A DNA stretch of 64,000 bases, taken from NCBI GenBank assembly GCA_965205225.1, contig CBDBFZ010000003.1, positions 1,860,001 through 1,924,000 on the forward strand. The letters are read 5' to 3'. The notes beneath the pieces were generated by a model. That model ran no database searches and was not told where the DNA came from. It worked only from the letters and a program-made list of their open reading frames with translations. Of the stretch, positions 49,960-59,009 are shown one piece after another. Positions within the stretch are counted from its first letter, which is position 1. Each line of letters opens with the position of its first letter. A program made the translations under genes and the position numbers. This DNA comes from Litorimonas sp965205225. GTDB lineage: Bacteria > Pseudomonadota > Alphaproteobacteria > Caulobacterales > Maricaulaceae.

Positions 49960-50061
49960 ATTGGATGTTGTTGCTTTAGTGTCACACATTAGCACTTAGA
50001 AATTCCGATTGATTCCGTTAGACGGATCGACAGGAGTGAATAGAGAGAAGGAAGGCAGGAC

Positions 50062-50748
50062 ATGCTGACCAAGAAAAGTGCGCGTGCGAACCCGCTTGGG
50101 TTTGAACGATTGAGTATAGCTGATCGCTTAGCCGAGCATTTGCGAACGCGAATTCTGTCAGGTGACTGGTGCGAAGGATTTCCATTGAAACAGGAATCCA
50201 TCGCCGAAGAATATGAAGTCAGTCGAATGCCAGTGCGCGAGGCACTGCGTCAACTGGAAGCTGAGAACTTGATCATTATTCACCCAAATCGCGGTGCCGT
50301 CGTGGCGGGACTCTCTAACGCCGATATTGAAGAACTCTTTAATTTGCGCGCCGATCTCGAGTGCAATCTGGGTGCTCAGGCGCTCTGCAATGCAACTGAT
50401 ACAGATGTATCTACTGCTGAAGAAGCATTGGATTCTATGCGCCAGGCAGGTTCAAAGGAAAATCTGTCATATTGGGGCGCATTGAATTGGAATTTTCACG
50501 AAGCTCTGTATAAACCTGCAAACCGTCCGCACAGCTTGTCTATCGTTCGGGGATTGAACCAACACACAGGTAGATACGTGACCATGCATCTTCTTCTCGG
50601 TGATGATTCTTATGAAGAAGCTTACCAAGAGCATTCGCATATCCTCAATGCTTATAAGACTAAGAACAAAACGCTGGTGAAGCGGATGATCAAACAGCAT
50701 ATTCTCAATACGAAAGCCGATCTGCTTGCAGCGTTGAAGAGCGGTTAG
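50062..50748 (+). CDS. GntR-family regulator, FCD subfamily
   Basis: Transcription factor of 228 residues. A winged HTH at about 15-83 (LAEHLRTRILSGDW, then SRMPVREALRQLEAENLI and PNRGAVV) is followed by the all-helical FCD ligand-binding domain, with metal-site histidines expected in NFHEALY, EHSHIL and KQHIL. FCD-GntR proteins usually sense an organic acid or amino acid and release DNA. Placement at the divergent promoter of the TonB receptor, converging on the hydroxyproline operon, points to proline/hydroxyproline or a catabolite as signal. It overlaps the peptidase stop at its 3' end by four bases. Confidence 0.9.
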   Translation: MLTKKSARANPLGFERLSIADRLAEHLRTRILSGDWCEGFPLKQESIAEEYEVSRMPVREALRQLEAENLIIIHPNRGAVVAGLSNADIEELFNLRADLECNLGAQALCNATDTDVSTAEEALDSMRQAGSKENLSYWGALNWNFHEALYKPANRPHSLSIVRGLNQHTGRYVTMHLLLGDDSYEEAYQEHSHILNAYKTKNKTLVKRMIKQHILNTKADLLAALKSG

Positions 50749-53108
50749 TCCGCGTTTTCGTTTTCCTCGCTCTTGCCGAACAGATAATCCGGCGGCGGCG
50801 TGCCGTGCAGGCTCTCGACAAAGAAGTCGAGCCGGCGACGATTGAAATAGTTATTATCGTCCAGGAAATGATCTTCGCCGGGCACAATCAACATCTCAAA
50901 ATCCTTGCCTGCCGCAATCAGGCGATCCACCAGTTGCAGCGTCGCCATGGGGTGAACATTCTCATCCAGCTCGCCATGAGCCAGGAACAAATCGCCCTTG
51001 AGATTATCTACCCAGTTGAGGTTCGAATTGTCCTCAAGCTTGTCATGATCAATCGGGAATCCGAACCAGTTCTCATTCCAGATGGCTTTGTCCGAGCGAT
51101 GGTCATGATTGCCCGAGGCAGAAACGCCCGCTTTGTAGAAGTCAGGCTTGCGGAACAACGCGCGTGCTGTGTCATAACCACCGGCCGAGAAGCCATAGAT
51201 TCCGACACGGTCAATGTCGATCCAGTCATATTGTGCTGCGAGCTGGCGCAGCGCGGTCTCGTGATCATCCAGACCGACCAGATTGAGGTTCTCGAATGAA
51301 GGTTGCAAAAAGGCCCGGCTACGCCGGTTGGTGCCGCGGCCATCAACGGTCGCGACGATGAACCCGGCCTGCGCCACCGATAGCGCCGTGCGTCCGAAAA
51401 CAGCGTCAGAGAAACTCTTGGGCGTCATCACATAGTGTGGACCGGTATAGATATTGTCGATGAGCGGATACGACTTGTTCGGGTCGAAATCTGCAGGTCT
51501 GTACCAGGCGCCGAATAGTTCTGTTTCACCATCCGCAGCGACAGCCTGGAAAGGTGTCGGCAGCGAATATCCAGCCTGAGTGAAACCAGAGATATCGGCT
51601 GATTCGAGATCCATCAGGATGTCTCCGGTGCTGCCATCGCGCAGCACGGTGCGCGTTGGCGTGTCCATGGCGGACATATTGTCAACAAATACAGATCCAT
51701 CGGGCGCGACGCTGATATCGTGATCAAGCGGCTCCGGCGTGAGTAGCGTCAAATCTCCACCCGACGACGGCGTGCGATAGAGCGTCCGGAGATAAGGATC
51801 GCGATCACCTTCACGGCCACTGCCGACTATGAACAAGGTAGGATTGATCTCACCGACGGTCCTCACGACGTAGCGGAAGCGCCAGTCGCCGACGGTGATC
51901 TGGTTCAGCGCGTGAGTGGTCCCATCGATAGCATAAAGATGAGACCAACCGGTGCGATCAGACATCCAGAAATATTGATCGCTTTTTTCGTTATAGTTCC
52001 ACCAGTGGCCATAATAGTCGATAATATCCGGATTGGTGTCGCTAAAAACAGTTTTCGATTGACCGGTCGCCGGATCTATTTCGATCAGGTTGAGTGACTG
52101 ATAGTCCCGCGCCGGAATGACCGTGAACAGGCGCTGATCATCTTTCGACCAGTTATAGTTCGGCCCGTAATAATAGAGGATCGGTTGCGGTGGTAGATCG
52201 AAATCGATGCGTGTATCGGTTTCAAGATTGAAGAGCATACCCGTCGCGGTCGGCACGGTTTCGTCATTTGTCAGAGCATAAGTATAGGTGACCGTGTCAG
52301 CGCGCAGTCCACCGTCCGGCGGGACAGCACGCGTCAATGTGAGCGATCCAGAGCCTACGGTATCGATACAATAGGCTGTCAATCGGTTGGAGTCTGACGC
52401 CCATTCAACGTCTGCCGAATACCATTCCGCAGGATCATAAGGTGTGCGCAGCAGATTACGCGGGTTGGGTAGGCGCGCGCCGCATCTTTTCGTGTCTGAC
52501 CCTTCGGTCGTCAACTGGCGGGTTATGCTACCATCGCGATTGCGAAGGTAGATATTATTATTGTGAAAGAAAGCCTGCCATTTACCATCCGGTGAGGTTG
52601 TGCCTTCTGAATCTTCGTGTTGTTCTTCCCGGTTCAGCGTGCCAGTGCCGAGATCGTAGTGCCAGCTCTCATCTTCTGCGTTGAACGTGATCGCGGAAAG
52701 GTCATCTTCGACTGAAATTGCAGTCAGCGGTAGATCGGTGGCTGCGAAGTCGATCTCCAGAGCCGCGTTGAGTTTCTCGGCCAATTCGGCGTGATCAAAC
52801 AACGCGTTGCGGCTGCGGTCACTCGTATCAATCAGGACCCATCCCTGTCCCGAGGCGGTGTCCCGGCGATACCAGAAATGCTGACCTGTTTCGCCGATCC
52901 AGGTCACGGTGATCCGCGCATTGTGTACGAGGTCATCGATATTCTGTGGGAGTGCCGCTTCCGCACGCGCATAGGCATCAGCGTCAGGTATAATTTTCGC
53001 AGAGATCGGCGCGGGGGACGTGGCGTTCTGTGACGCATTCGTGCATGCGGAGAGCGCCAATGCTGATGCGCTGGCAAACAGAAACATATTCAATATTGGG
53101 CGCGGCAT
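50745..53108 (-). CDS. Dipeptidyl peptidase IV-like S9B peptidase, lipoprotein
   Basis: Envelope-anchored serine peptidase of 787 residues that by family removes X-Pro (or X-Hyp) dipeptides from the N-terminus. It has a lipoprotein signal with lipobox LSAC (Cys22), an eight-bladed-type propeller domain (DPPIV_N, about 120-500), and the catalytic domain with S641 in GFSAGGYDT, D715 in GELDENVH and H747 in GEDHF. It is the last gene of the four-gene minus-strand operon, 12 bases after the aldehyde dehydrogenase. Release of Hyp-containing dipeptides would supply that operon's pathway. Confidence 0.9.
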   Translation of the reverse strand: MPRPILNMFLFASASALALSACTNASQNATSPAPISAKIIPDADAYARAEAALPQNIDDLVHNARITVTWIGETGQHFWYRRDTASGQGWVLIDTSDRSRNALFDHAELAEKLNAALEIDFAATDLPLTAISVEDDLSAITFNAEDESWHYDLGTGTLNREEQHEDSEGTTSPDGKWQAFFHNNNIYLRNRDGSITRQLTTEGSDTKRCGARLPNPRNLLRTPYDPAEWYSADVEWASDSNRLTAYCIDTVGSGSLTLTRAVPPDGGLRADTVTYTYALTNDETVPTATGMLFNLETDTRIDFDLPPQPILYYYGPNYNWSKDDQRLFTVIPARDYQSLNLIEIDPATGQSKTVFSDTNPDIIDYYGHWWNYNEKSDQYFWMSDRTGWSHLYAIDGTTHALNQITVGDWRFRYVVRTVGEINPTLFIVGSGREGDRDPYLRTLYRTPSSGGDLTLLTPEPLDHDISVAPDGSVFVDNMSAMDTPTRTVLRDGSTGDILMDLESADISGFTQAGYSLPTPFQAVAADGETELFGAWYRPADFDPNKSYPLIDNIYTGPHYVMTPKSFSDAVFGRTALSVAQAGFIVATVDGRGTNRRSRAFLQPSFENLNLVGLDDHETALRQLAAQYDWIDIDRVGIYGFSAGGYDTARALFRKPDFYKAGVSASGNHDHRSDKAIWNENWFGFPIDHDKLEDNSNLNWVDNLKGDLFLAHGELDENVHPMATLQLVDRLIAAGKDFEMLIVPGEDHFLDDNNYFNRRRLDFFVESLHGTPPPDYLFGKSEENENAD

Positions 53109-53120
53109 GGTCGAGCTCCT

Positions 53121-54557
53121 TTAAGCGAGTTGATACGCAGTTTTGATGATCGTATAGAATTCGCGGGCATGACGACCTTGCTCACGTGGACCATAGCTTG
53201 ATTCTTTTCGACCACCGAACGGAACGTGATAATCCACGCCGGCTGTCGGCAGGTTGACCATGACCATGCCGGCTTTCGCGCACCGTTTGAACGCTTCTGC
53301 GTATTTCAGTGAATTGGTGCAAATGCCAGCTGATAAGCCGAACGCGGTTTGATTCGCCATATTGATGGCTTCATCGACGCTCGCGACTCGGATAATGCTG
53401 GCAACAGGGCCGAACACTTCATCGCAGTTAATTGTCATATCTGCACTGGTGTGATCGAAGAGCGTGGGTGCGATGAAACAACCTCGATCCGATGTGGCGG
53501 GCAGGGCAGAGCGCGCTGTTTCAGTGCCGCCTTCTGCGATGGCCAGATCAACGTATCGCTGCACTTTTTCTGCCTGAACGACATTGATGACCGGGCCGAT
53601 CTGTATTCCTTCACCACGTGGGTCGCCGACTGTCAGTGCAGTAACAGCTTCGCCTAGGCGCGTCGCAAATGTGTCGGCGATTCCCTTTGTCACAATCAAT
53701 CGAGACGAGGCCGTGCAACGTTGTCCGGTTGAGAAGAAGGCACCATTCAACGCGCAATTTACGGCGATATCGAGATCAGCATCATCAAGTACGATCAACG
53801 GGTTCTTGCCGCCCATCTCAGTTTGTACGCGTGCGCCGCGCCGGACCGCCGTTTCGCGAACCAGCGCGCCAATTTGCGCTGAACCCGTGAAGCTGATCGC
53901 GGCAACATCGGGATGCTCCACTAAGGCTTGCCCAGCGACAGCGCCTTCTCCGGTAATGAGGCTCACCGTACCAGATGGTAACCCGGCGCGCGATAGGATT
54001 TCGATCAGCGCAACAGCGCATCCGGGCGTAATCTCCGAGGGTTTTAACACCGCTGTATTGCCATAAGCCAACGCTGGCGCAAGTTTCCAGGCTGGGATCG
54101 CGATGGGAAAATTCCAGGGTGTGATTATGCCGATCACGCCAATAGGTTCACGGGTAATCTCGATTTTGACTCCAGGGCGAACAGAGTCGAGAATTTCGCC
54201 GTCCTGACGCAGGCATTCGCCTGCATAGAATTTGAAAATCTGACCGGCGCGCCCAACTTCGCCGATGGCTTCGCCCAGTGTCTTGCCTTCTTCACGCGCC
54301 AGTAGGTTGCCGAGATCCTCCTTGCGCGCCAGCAGCTCGGTGCCAGTAAAGTCGAGCACGTCGAACCTTTGTTGCGGTGTCGATTGCGACCACACGTCAA
54401 ATGCGGTGTGCGCGGCCATCACAGCGTCATTAACCTGCGTTGCGCTAGCTAGGTGAGACAGGCCGAGACAATCGGACAGATCAGCCGGATTCAGATTCTC
54501 AATTGTGCCAGCGCCTTCGACCCACTGACCATCGATATACAACTTGAATTCCGTCAT
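53121..54557 (-). CDS. 2-Oxoglutarate semialdehyde dehydrogenase (ALDH family)
   Basis: NAD(P)-dependent aldehyde dehydrogenase of 478 residues. Visible are the PWNF cofactor loop (147-150), the FTGSAQIG nucleotide motif, general base E247 in TEMGGKNP and nucleophile C281 in TGQRCTASS. In hydroxyproline operons the enzyme at this position oxidises 2-oxoglutarate semialdehyde (2,5-dioxopentanoate) to 2-oxoglutarate. The assignment of substrate rests on the neighbours: 25 bases after the epimerase gene and downstream of the deaminase gene. Confidence 0.88.
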   Translation of the reverse strand: MTEFKLYIDGQWVEGAGTIENLNPADLSDCLGLSHLASATQVNDAVMAAHTAFDVWSQSTPQQRFDVLDFTGTELLARKEDLGNLLAREEGKTLGEAIGEVGRAGQIFKFYAGECLRQDGEILDSVRPGVKIEITREPIGVIGIITPWNFPIAIPAWKLAPALAYGNTAVLKPSEITPGCAVALIEILSRAGLPSGTVSLITGEGAVAGQALVEHPDVAAISFTGSAQIGALVRETAVRRGARVQTEMGGKNPLIVLDDADLDIAVNCALNGAFFSTGQRCTASSRLIVTKGIADTFATRLGEAVTALTVGDPRGEGIQIGPVINVVQAEKVQRYVDLAIAEGGTETARSALPATSDRGCFIAPTLFDHTSADMTINCDEVFGPVASIIRVASVDEAINMANQTAFGLSAGICTNSLKYAEAFKRCAKAGMVMVNLPTAGVDYHVPFGGRKESSYGPREQGRHAREFYTIIKTAYQLA

Positions 54558-54582
54558 GTGCTTGTTCCGTGCTGAATGTTGG

Positions 54583-55587
54583 TCAGATCACTTGAAACCC
54601 GTGTTTGAACGGGTCGCGTTGATCCACAAAAATCGTGTTGAGCCCGGTCATGCGTGCCCAACCGGCAATGCTGGGACGGATGGCCGGCAAATCGCCGATC
54701 GTGGTGTCGCGTTCGTGTCGTCCACGAAAACAGCTGCCAATATAGCTTTCATGGATGAATGTTTCGCCCGGCTTCAGATCGCCCCGCGCTGCCAATTGTG
54801 CCATCCGCGCCGAAGTGCCCGTGCCGCACGGGGAGCGATCGATGGCCTTGTCGCCATAAAAGACAGCGTTGCGGGCATGCGCGTCTTCCGCATGTGCTGG
54901 GCCGGTCCACATGACATGGCTAACGCCATTGATCGTCGGGTCTTCGGGGTGCAGACATTCCACGACTTCGCGGGCGAGCGCGCGAATGATCGGGCTGTAA
55001 TGGAGTATATCGGCGGCATTAAAATCGTCAAGCCCGGCAAAGTTTTTCTGCGGTTCGATAATGGCGTAGAAATTGCCGCCATAGGCAATGTCGAAGACAA
55101 TTTCGCCGAGCCCCGGGCAGTCTATTGCAACGCCCTCATGCGCGAGATAGCTCGCAACATTCGTTAATCGAACCTCGTCAATATATTCGCCCGATTGCGT
55201 ATAGGTGACATCGATGCGACCGGCCGGGGCATCCAACCGAATTCGCCCTAGCTGCTTTGGTTGGATCAATCCATTTTCGAGGGCCAATGTGATCGCACCA
55301 ATTGTGCCATGGCCACACATTGGCAAACAGCCACTGGTTTCGATGAATAAAATGGCCGCGTCACCATCTTCGGACGTCGGCGAGTAAAGAAAAGCACCGG
55401 ACATCATATCATGGCCGCGCGGCTCAAACATCAGCGCATTGCGAATCCAGTCATGCTCCTTGAGGAAATGCTGGCGCATCTCACTCATGTTTGCACCATA
55501 CAGGACCGGCGCCCCGCTAGTGACCAGTCGCACGGGATTGCCGCAGGTATGGCCATCAATGCAGGAAAAGACGTGGCGGTTCGACAT
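54583..55587 (-). CDS. 4-Hydroxyproline 2-epimerase (proline racemase superfamily)
   Basis: Cofactor-independent epimerase that interconverts trans-4-hydroxy-L-proline and cis-4-hydroxy-D-proline by a two-cysteine acid/base mechanism. Both catalytic cysteines are present: C91 in PMCGHGTIG and C254 in DRSPCGTG. The 334-residue length is normal. It is followed closely by the ALDH gene and preceded by the deaminase gene (17 bases). The C/C pair together with hydroxyproline genes favours epimerase over proline racemase. The start has GGAGATC directly upstream. Confidence 0.9.
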   Translation of the reverse strand: MSNRHVFSCIDGHTCGNPVRLVTSGAPVLYGANMSEMRQHFLKEHDWIRNALMFEPRGHDMMSGAFLYSPTSEDGDAAILFIETSGCLPMCGHGTIGAITLALENGLIQPKQLGRIRLDAPAGRIDVTYTQSGEYIDEVRLTNVASYLAHEGVAIDCPGLGEIVFDIAYGGNFYAIIEPQKNFAGLDDFNAADILHYSPIIRALAREVVECLHPEDPTINGVSHVMWTGPAHAEDAHARNAVFYGDKAIDRSPCGTGTSARMAQLAARGDLKPGETFIHESYIGSCFRGRHERDTTIGDLPAIRPSIAGWARMTGLNTIFVDQRDPFKHGFQVI

Positions 55588-55604
55588 GATCTCCAGCCGT
55601 TCGC

Positions 55605-56516
55605 TTATGCCGCCGCCGCAACAAGGCTCGGACGGGTCGCCCTCGCGTCTTTGATCATTTTTATCACGGTCTCACGACTGGCACCATCAAGCGTCCAGCG
55701 CGGTGGGCGCACGCGCTCACTACCGCGACCGACGACCTGTTCGGCAAGTTTGATGCATTGAACCAAGTCTGGCTGCGCATCGAGATGAAGGAGTGGGAGG
55801 AACCAGCGATAAATCTCGAGCGCCTTTTCGAGCTCACCTGCCTGAACCAGGCTCCAGATTTGAAGAGACTCTTTTGGGAAGACATTGGTCAGGCCAGAAA
55901 TCCAGCCACATGCGCCCAGCAGCAGCCCCTCGAGCGCGACATCATCGAGGCCGGCAAATATCTTGAAACGATCGCCGCAGGCATTGAACAGATCGGTGAA
56001 GCGGCGGGTATCTTCGGCCGATTCCTTGATCGCGACAATTGTTTCCACATCGTGCCAGCTGGCGACGGTCGCGACCGGAATGTTCACGCGATAGGCTGCT
56101 GGATTGTTATAGATCATGATCGGTAGATCGCTGGCGCTGGCAACACTTCGAATATGCAGATCGAGCTCGCGCTCGCTCGGCATGTAGGACATAGCTGGCA
56201 AGACCATAAGGCCATCGACGCCCAGTTGCGCGGCGTCCCTTACATAGATCTTTGCAGTTGTGGTTGTGAATTCGCTAACCCCGGTAATGATCGGCACGCG
56301 TCCGCCAGCGACTTCTATGATTGCCGCCAGAATCTGGCGTTTTTCATCGGCCGAATGCGAGTTGTTTTCACCCACCGTGCCGAGCGCGATTATGCCGTGA
56401 ACGCCGTCTTTGATCAGGCGGTCAATCATGGTTTGGGTACTGTCCAGATCGACATTCAGGTTTTCGTCATATTGAGTGGTCGTAGCCGGAAATACACCGT
56501 GCCAATCTACGTTCAT
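55605..56516 (-). CDS. Delta1-pyrroline-4-hydroxy-2-carboxylate deaminase (DapA/NAL family)
   Basis: Class I aldolase-fold enzyme of 303 residues. Schiff-base lysine K164 sits in VAIKESAED and its partner Tyr136 in IMIYNNP; the GTVGENNSHS loop replaces the substrate loop of DapA. In hydroxyproline catabolism this family converts pyrroline-4-hydroxy-2-carboxylate to 2-oxoglutarate semialdehyde with loss of ammonia. First gene of the minus-strand operon (deaminase, epimerase, dehydrogenase, DPP4-like peptidase). Its promoter faces that of the amino acid oxidase gene across operator site B. A true dihydrodipicolinate synthase is unlikely in this context. Confidence 0.88.
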   Translation of the reverse strand: MNVDWHGVFPATTTQYDENLNVDLDSTQTMIDRLIKDGVHGIIALGTVGENNSHSADEKRQILAAIIEVAGGRVPIITGVSEFTTTTAKIYVRDAAQLGVDGLMVLPAMSYMPSERELDLHIRSVASASDLPIMIYNNPAAYRVNIPVATVASWHDVETIVAIKESAEDTRRFTDLFNACGDRFKIFAGLDDVALEGLLLGACGWISGLTNVFPKESLQIWSLVQAGELEKALEIYRWFLPLLHLDAQPDLVQCIKLAEQVVGRGSERVRPPRWTLDGASRETVIKMIKDARATRPSLVAAAA

Positions 56517-56586
56517 TTCCGCTCTCCGTTTGGTTCAAGTTTCAAGTTTCAGGCCGCAGCTTTTGGACGCAGTCATCAAGATTGAC

Positions 56587-56606
56587 ATATTGGATACAAT
56601 ATCCAT
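56587..56606. promoter_or_regulatory. Candidate GntR operator, site B
   Basis: Contains ATATTG-GATA-CAATAT, a perfect 6-bp inverted repeat with a 4-base centre, the most symmetrical of the three sites. It lies 70 bases upstream of the deaminase start and 61 upstream of the oxidase start, so it could control both arms of the hydroxyproline cluster. Confidence 0.7.
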
Positions 56607-56647
56607 TCTTGGGAAGTCAACGCTCGAATATGAGAAAGAGAGTTTTC

Positions 56648-57910
56648 ATGAGCAGTTCGTTCGATTGCGATGTGGCCATCATTGGGGCGGGAATCATTGG
56701 TGTAAGCGCGGCGCTGCGATTGGCGCGGCGTGGTTTGGATACGGTTATTGTGTCGCACCCGTCGCATCTCTCTTGCTCTAATGGAAATGCTGCACACATC
56801 GCGACGGAGCAAACGCGCCCACTCGCGGAGCCATCTGTTTGGGTGAACTGGCCGGAACGCTTTTTTGGTTCATCTGCGCCCGCCTCAATTCGACTGAAAG
56901 ATATTCCTTTTGTGGCACCATGGGTGCTCAAGTTCTTAAGAGCAACCACAGACAAGCGCGCTGCCAAAGGTCAGCACGCCTTGAATGTGTTGATGCGAGA
57001 TGCACTGTCATCACTTCAGGGTTTGGCAGACGAGACGGGTCAGGGTGACCTCATTAAATCAAGCGGCCATCTGGTCGTACTGGAAGACGAAAACAAACGG
57101 CCAGCGTTTCAGCGGATGCTCGATCATGCGCGTTGCGAGTCCCTGACCTCGATTGAATCCACGTCCTTGGAGACGAAGCGATTCATAGAACAGATGCTCG
57201 GGCGTAGAATCGACCAAGCTGTGCAATATCAAGGAACCGGATCTGTGGTGAGCCCAGGGCGGTTTCTGGACGGCATTTTTGACGCGGCTTTGGCGAGCGG
57301 CGCGCGCCACCTGGAGTGTTCGATTGAGCGTGTGAGGACCTTACCTTCTGGATTTCACTTGGCGGGGCGTACTGCAGTGCTGACGTGTCGCCGATTGGTG
57401 CTGGCGGCAGGTGTGGATTCGCGCCCCGTTGCGCGTCAACTCGGTCTGAACCTGCCGATGATCGCTGAACGTGGTTACCATCTCGAGTACGAAATTGATC
57501 CATGTCATTTGCAGCTGCCGCGTGTTCCGATTGTCTCATTCGACAGAAATATCATTGCCAGTCCTGTGGACAATCGGTTGCGCGTCTGCGGTTTTGTGGA
57601 GTTTGCTGGATTGAATTCACCTTCGACCAAGTCACGTACTGTTCGGTTGAACAAACGTGCACGCAAATTTGCACCGGCGTTGACCGCCATGGAGCCATGC
57701 CAATCGTGGATGGGACGACGACCCACGTTACCGGATTACTTGCCCGCGATCGGGTGGAGCGCGCGACAATCGGGACTATTTGTGGCGACAGGTCATCAAC
57801 ACCTGGGATTAACGCTCGCCGGAACGACGGCAGAACTCATAGAAGACGCCTTTTGCGACAAGGGCGACGTTCGAATGCCAAATGCCGTACATCCAGATCG
57901 ATTCAGCTAA
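56648..57910 (+). CDS. FAD-dependent D-amino acid (cis-4-hydroxy-D-proline) oxidoreductase
   Basis: DAO-family flavoprotein of 420 residues. The N-terminal FAD motif is VAIIGAGIIGVSAALRLA (GxGxxG), and the C-terminal part has the GRRPTLPDYLPAIG and TGHQHLGLTLA motifs that contact FAD and substrate. In the pathway it oxidises cis-4-hydroxy-D-proline, the epimerase product, to pyrroline-4-hydroxy-2-carboxylate. I chose ATG 56,648 with GAGAG upstream; ATG 56,630 is in frame, and the frame open to 56,582 would cover the operator. First gene of the plus-strand operon. Confidence 0.87.
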   Translation: MSSSFDCDVAIIGAGIIGVSAALRLARRGLDTVIVSHPSHLSCSNGNAAHIATEQTRPLAEPSVWVNWPERFFGSSAPASIRLKDIPFVAPWVLKFLRATTDKRAAKGQHALNVLMRDALSSLQGLADETGQGDLIKSSGHLVVLEDENKRPAFQRMLDHARCESLTSIESTSLETKRFIEQMLGRRIDQAVQYQGTGSVVSPGRFLDGIFDAALASGARHLECSIERVRTLPSGFHLAGRTAVLTCRRLVLAAGVDSRPVARQLGLNLPMIAERGYHLEYEIDPCHLQLPRVPIVSFDRNIIASPVDNRLRVCGFVEFAGLNSPSTKSRTVRLNKRARKFAPALTAMEPCQSWMGRRPTLPDYLPAIGWSARQSGLFVATGHQHLGLTLAGTTAELIEDAFCDKGDVRMPNAVHPDRFS

Positions 57911-57969
57911 TAACGAGGAAACTCAGGGCGCAGCAGGAATTGGTGAGAGCATTATTTGAGGACAATACA

Positions 57970-58986
57970 ATGAGCACTGATCAAACCATCGAAATCGTTC
58001 ATTGCCATGCATGCGGAGAGGTGGGCGATGTCATCGTTGGAGGCGTTGAGGCTCCGCCCGGTGAAACCATCTGGGATCAATCGCGCTGGATCGCGCGTGA
58101 CGAACGGTTACGCAATATCGTTCTCAACGAGCCGCGGGGTGGCGTGTTTCGGCATGTTAATCTTCTGGTGCCGCCTAAGTATCCCGATGCGGATGCGGCT
58201 TTCATAATCATGGAACCGTGCGATACGCCGCCCATGTCTGGGTCGAACTCTATGTGCGTCGCGACCGTCTTGCTTGAAACCGGGCGCGTACCCATGCTCG
58301 AGCCACAAACGCATCTGCGCCTTGAAGCACCTGGGGGCTTGATTGATGTCGTCGCTGATTGTGAAGGCGGCCGTGTAAAATCCGTGACGGTCACCAATCA
58401 TCCGAGTTTCGCCGCCAAACTCGATGCTCAGATAGATGTTGAAGGCGTTGGCTCGATTACCGTGGACACGGCTTATGGTGGCGACAGCTTTGTCATTGTC
58501 GATGCGCCGTCACTTGGATTTGAGATTTGCCCAAATGAAGCGCGCGATCTCGCCGCGTTGGGCGTGTGTATCAGCGATGCCGCATCGGATCAGCTCGGTT
58601 TCGTGCATCCTACAAATCCCGACTGGCAACACATCTCGTTTTGTCTGTTTGCAACTCCGGTTGAAAACGGGGTGACGCGGCACGCTGTGGCAATCCGACC
58701 AGGGAAGATAGATCGTTCTCCAACAGGCACGGGCGTATCTGCAAGACTGGCTGTCTTAAACGCGCGCGGAGAGGCAAATGTTGGCAGCGAACTGTTGGCA
58801 AAATCGATCATAGGATCTGAGTTTACCGGGCGGCTTGCGTCGATCTGCGATCTGGCTGGGCAACCAGCAATCATTCCAACCATTCGGGGGCAGGCCTGGC
58901 TGTTTGGCAAATCATATCTATCGGTTGATCCGAACGATCCCTGGCCTATGGGGTATCGTGTATCGGATACTTGGCCAACCAACTAA
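57970..58986 (+). CDS. Trans-3-hydroxy-L-proline dehydratase (proline racemase superfamily)
   Basis: Proline racemase-fold protein of 338 residues. The two catalytic positions are S90 (PMSGSNSMC, where epimerases have MCGHG) and T252 (DRSPTGTG, where epimerases have DRSPCGTG). Loss of the second cysteine to threonine is the mark of trans-3-hydroxyproline dehydratases, which make delta1-pyrroline-2-carboxylate. Serine at the first position is a further variant. The downstream reductase gene, 23 bases away, would use that product. The frame is open far upstream, but ATG 57,970 with GAGG before it matches the family start and clears the oxidase gene. Confidence 0.82.
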   Translation: MSTDQTIEIVHCHACGEVGDVIVGGVEAPPGETIWDQSRWIARDERLRNIVLNEPRGGVFRHVNLLVPPKYPDADAAFIIMEPCDTPPMSGSNSMCVATVLLETGRVPMLEPQTHLRLEAPGGLIDVVADCEGGRVKSVTVTNHPSFAAKLDAQIDVEGVGSITVDTAYGGDSFVIVDAPSLGFEICPNEARDLAALGVCISDAASDQLGFVHPTNPDWQHISFCLFATPVENGVTRHAVAIRPGKIDRSPTGTGVSARLAVLNARGEANVGSELLAKSIIGSEFTGRLASICDLAGQPAIIPTIRGQAWLFGKSYLSVDPNDPWPMGYRVSDTWPTN

Positions 58987-59009
58987 ACGGGCGGGGATCA
59001 ACTTTCGAA

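Noticed and set aside
57502..57969. 156-codon N-terminal extension of the trans-3-hydroxyproline dehydratase
   Set aside because: It lies wholly inside or just after the oxidase gene in another frame; the family start is at 57,970.
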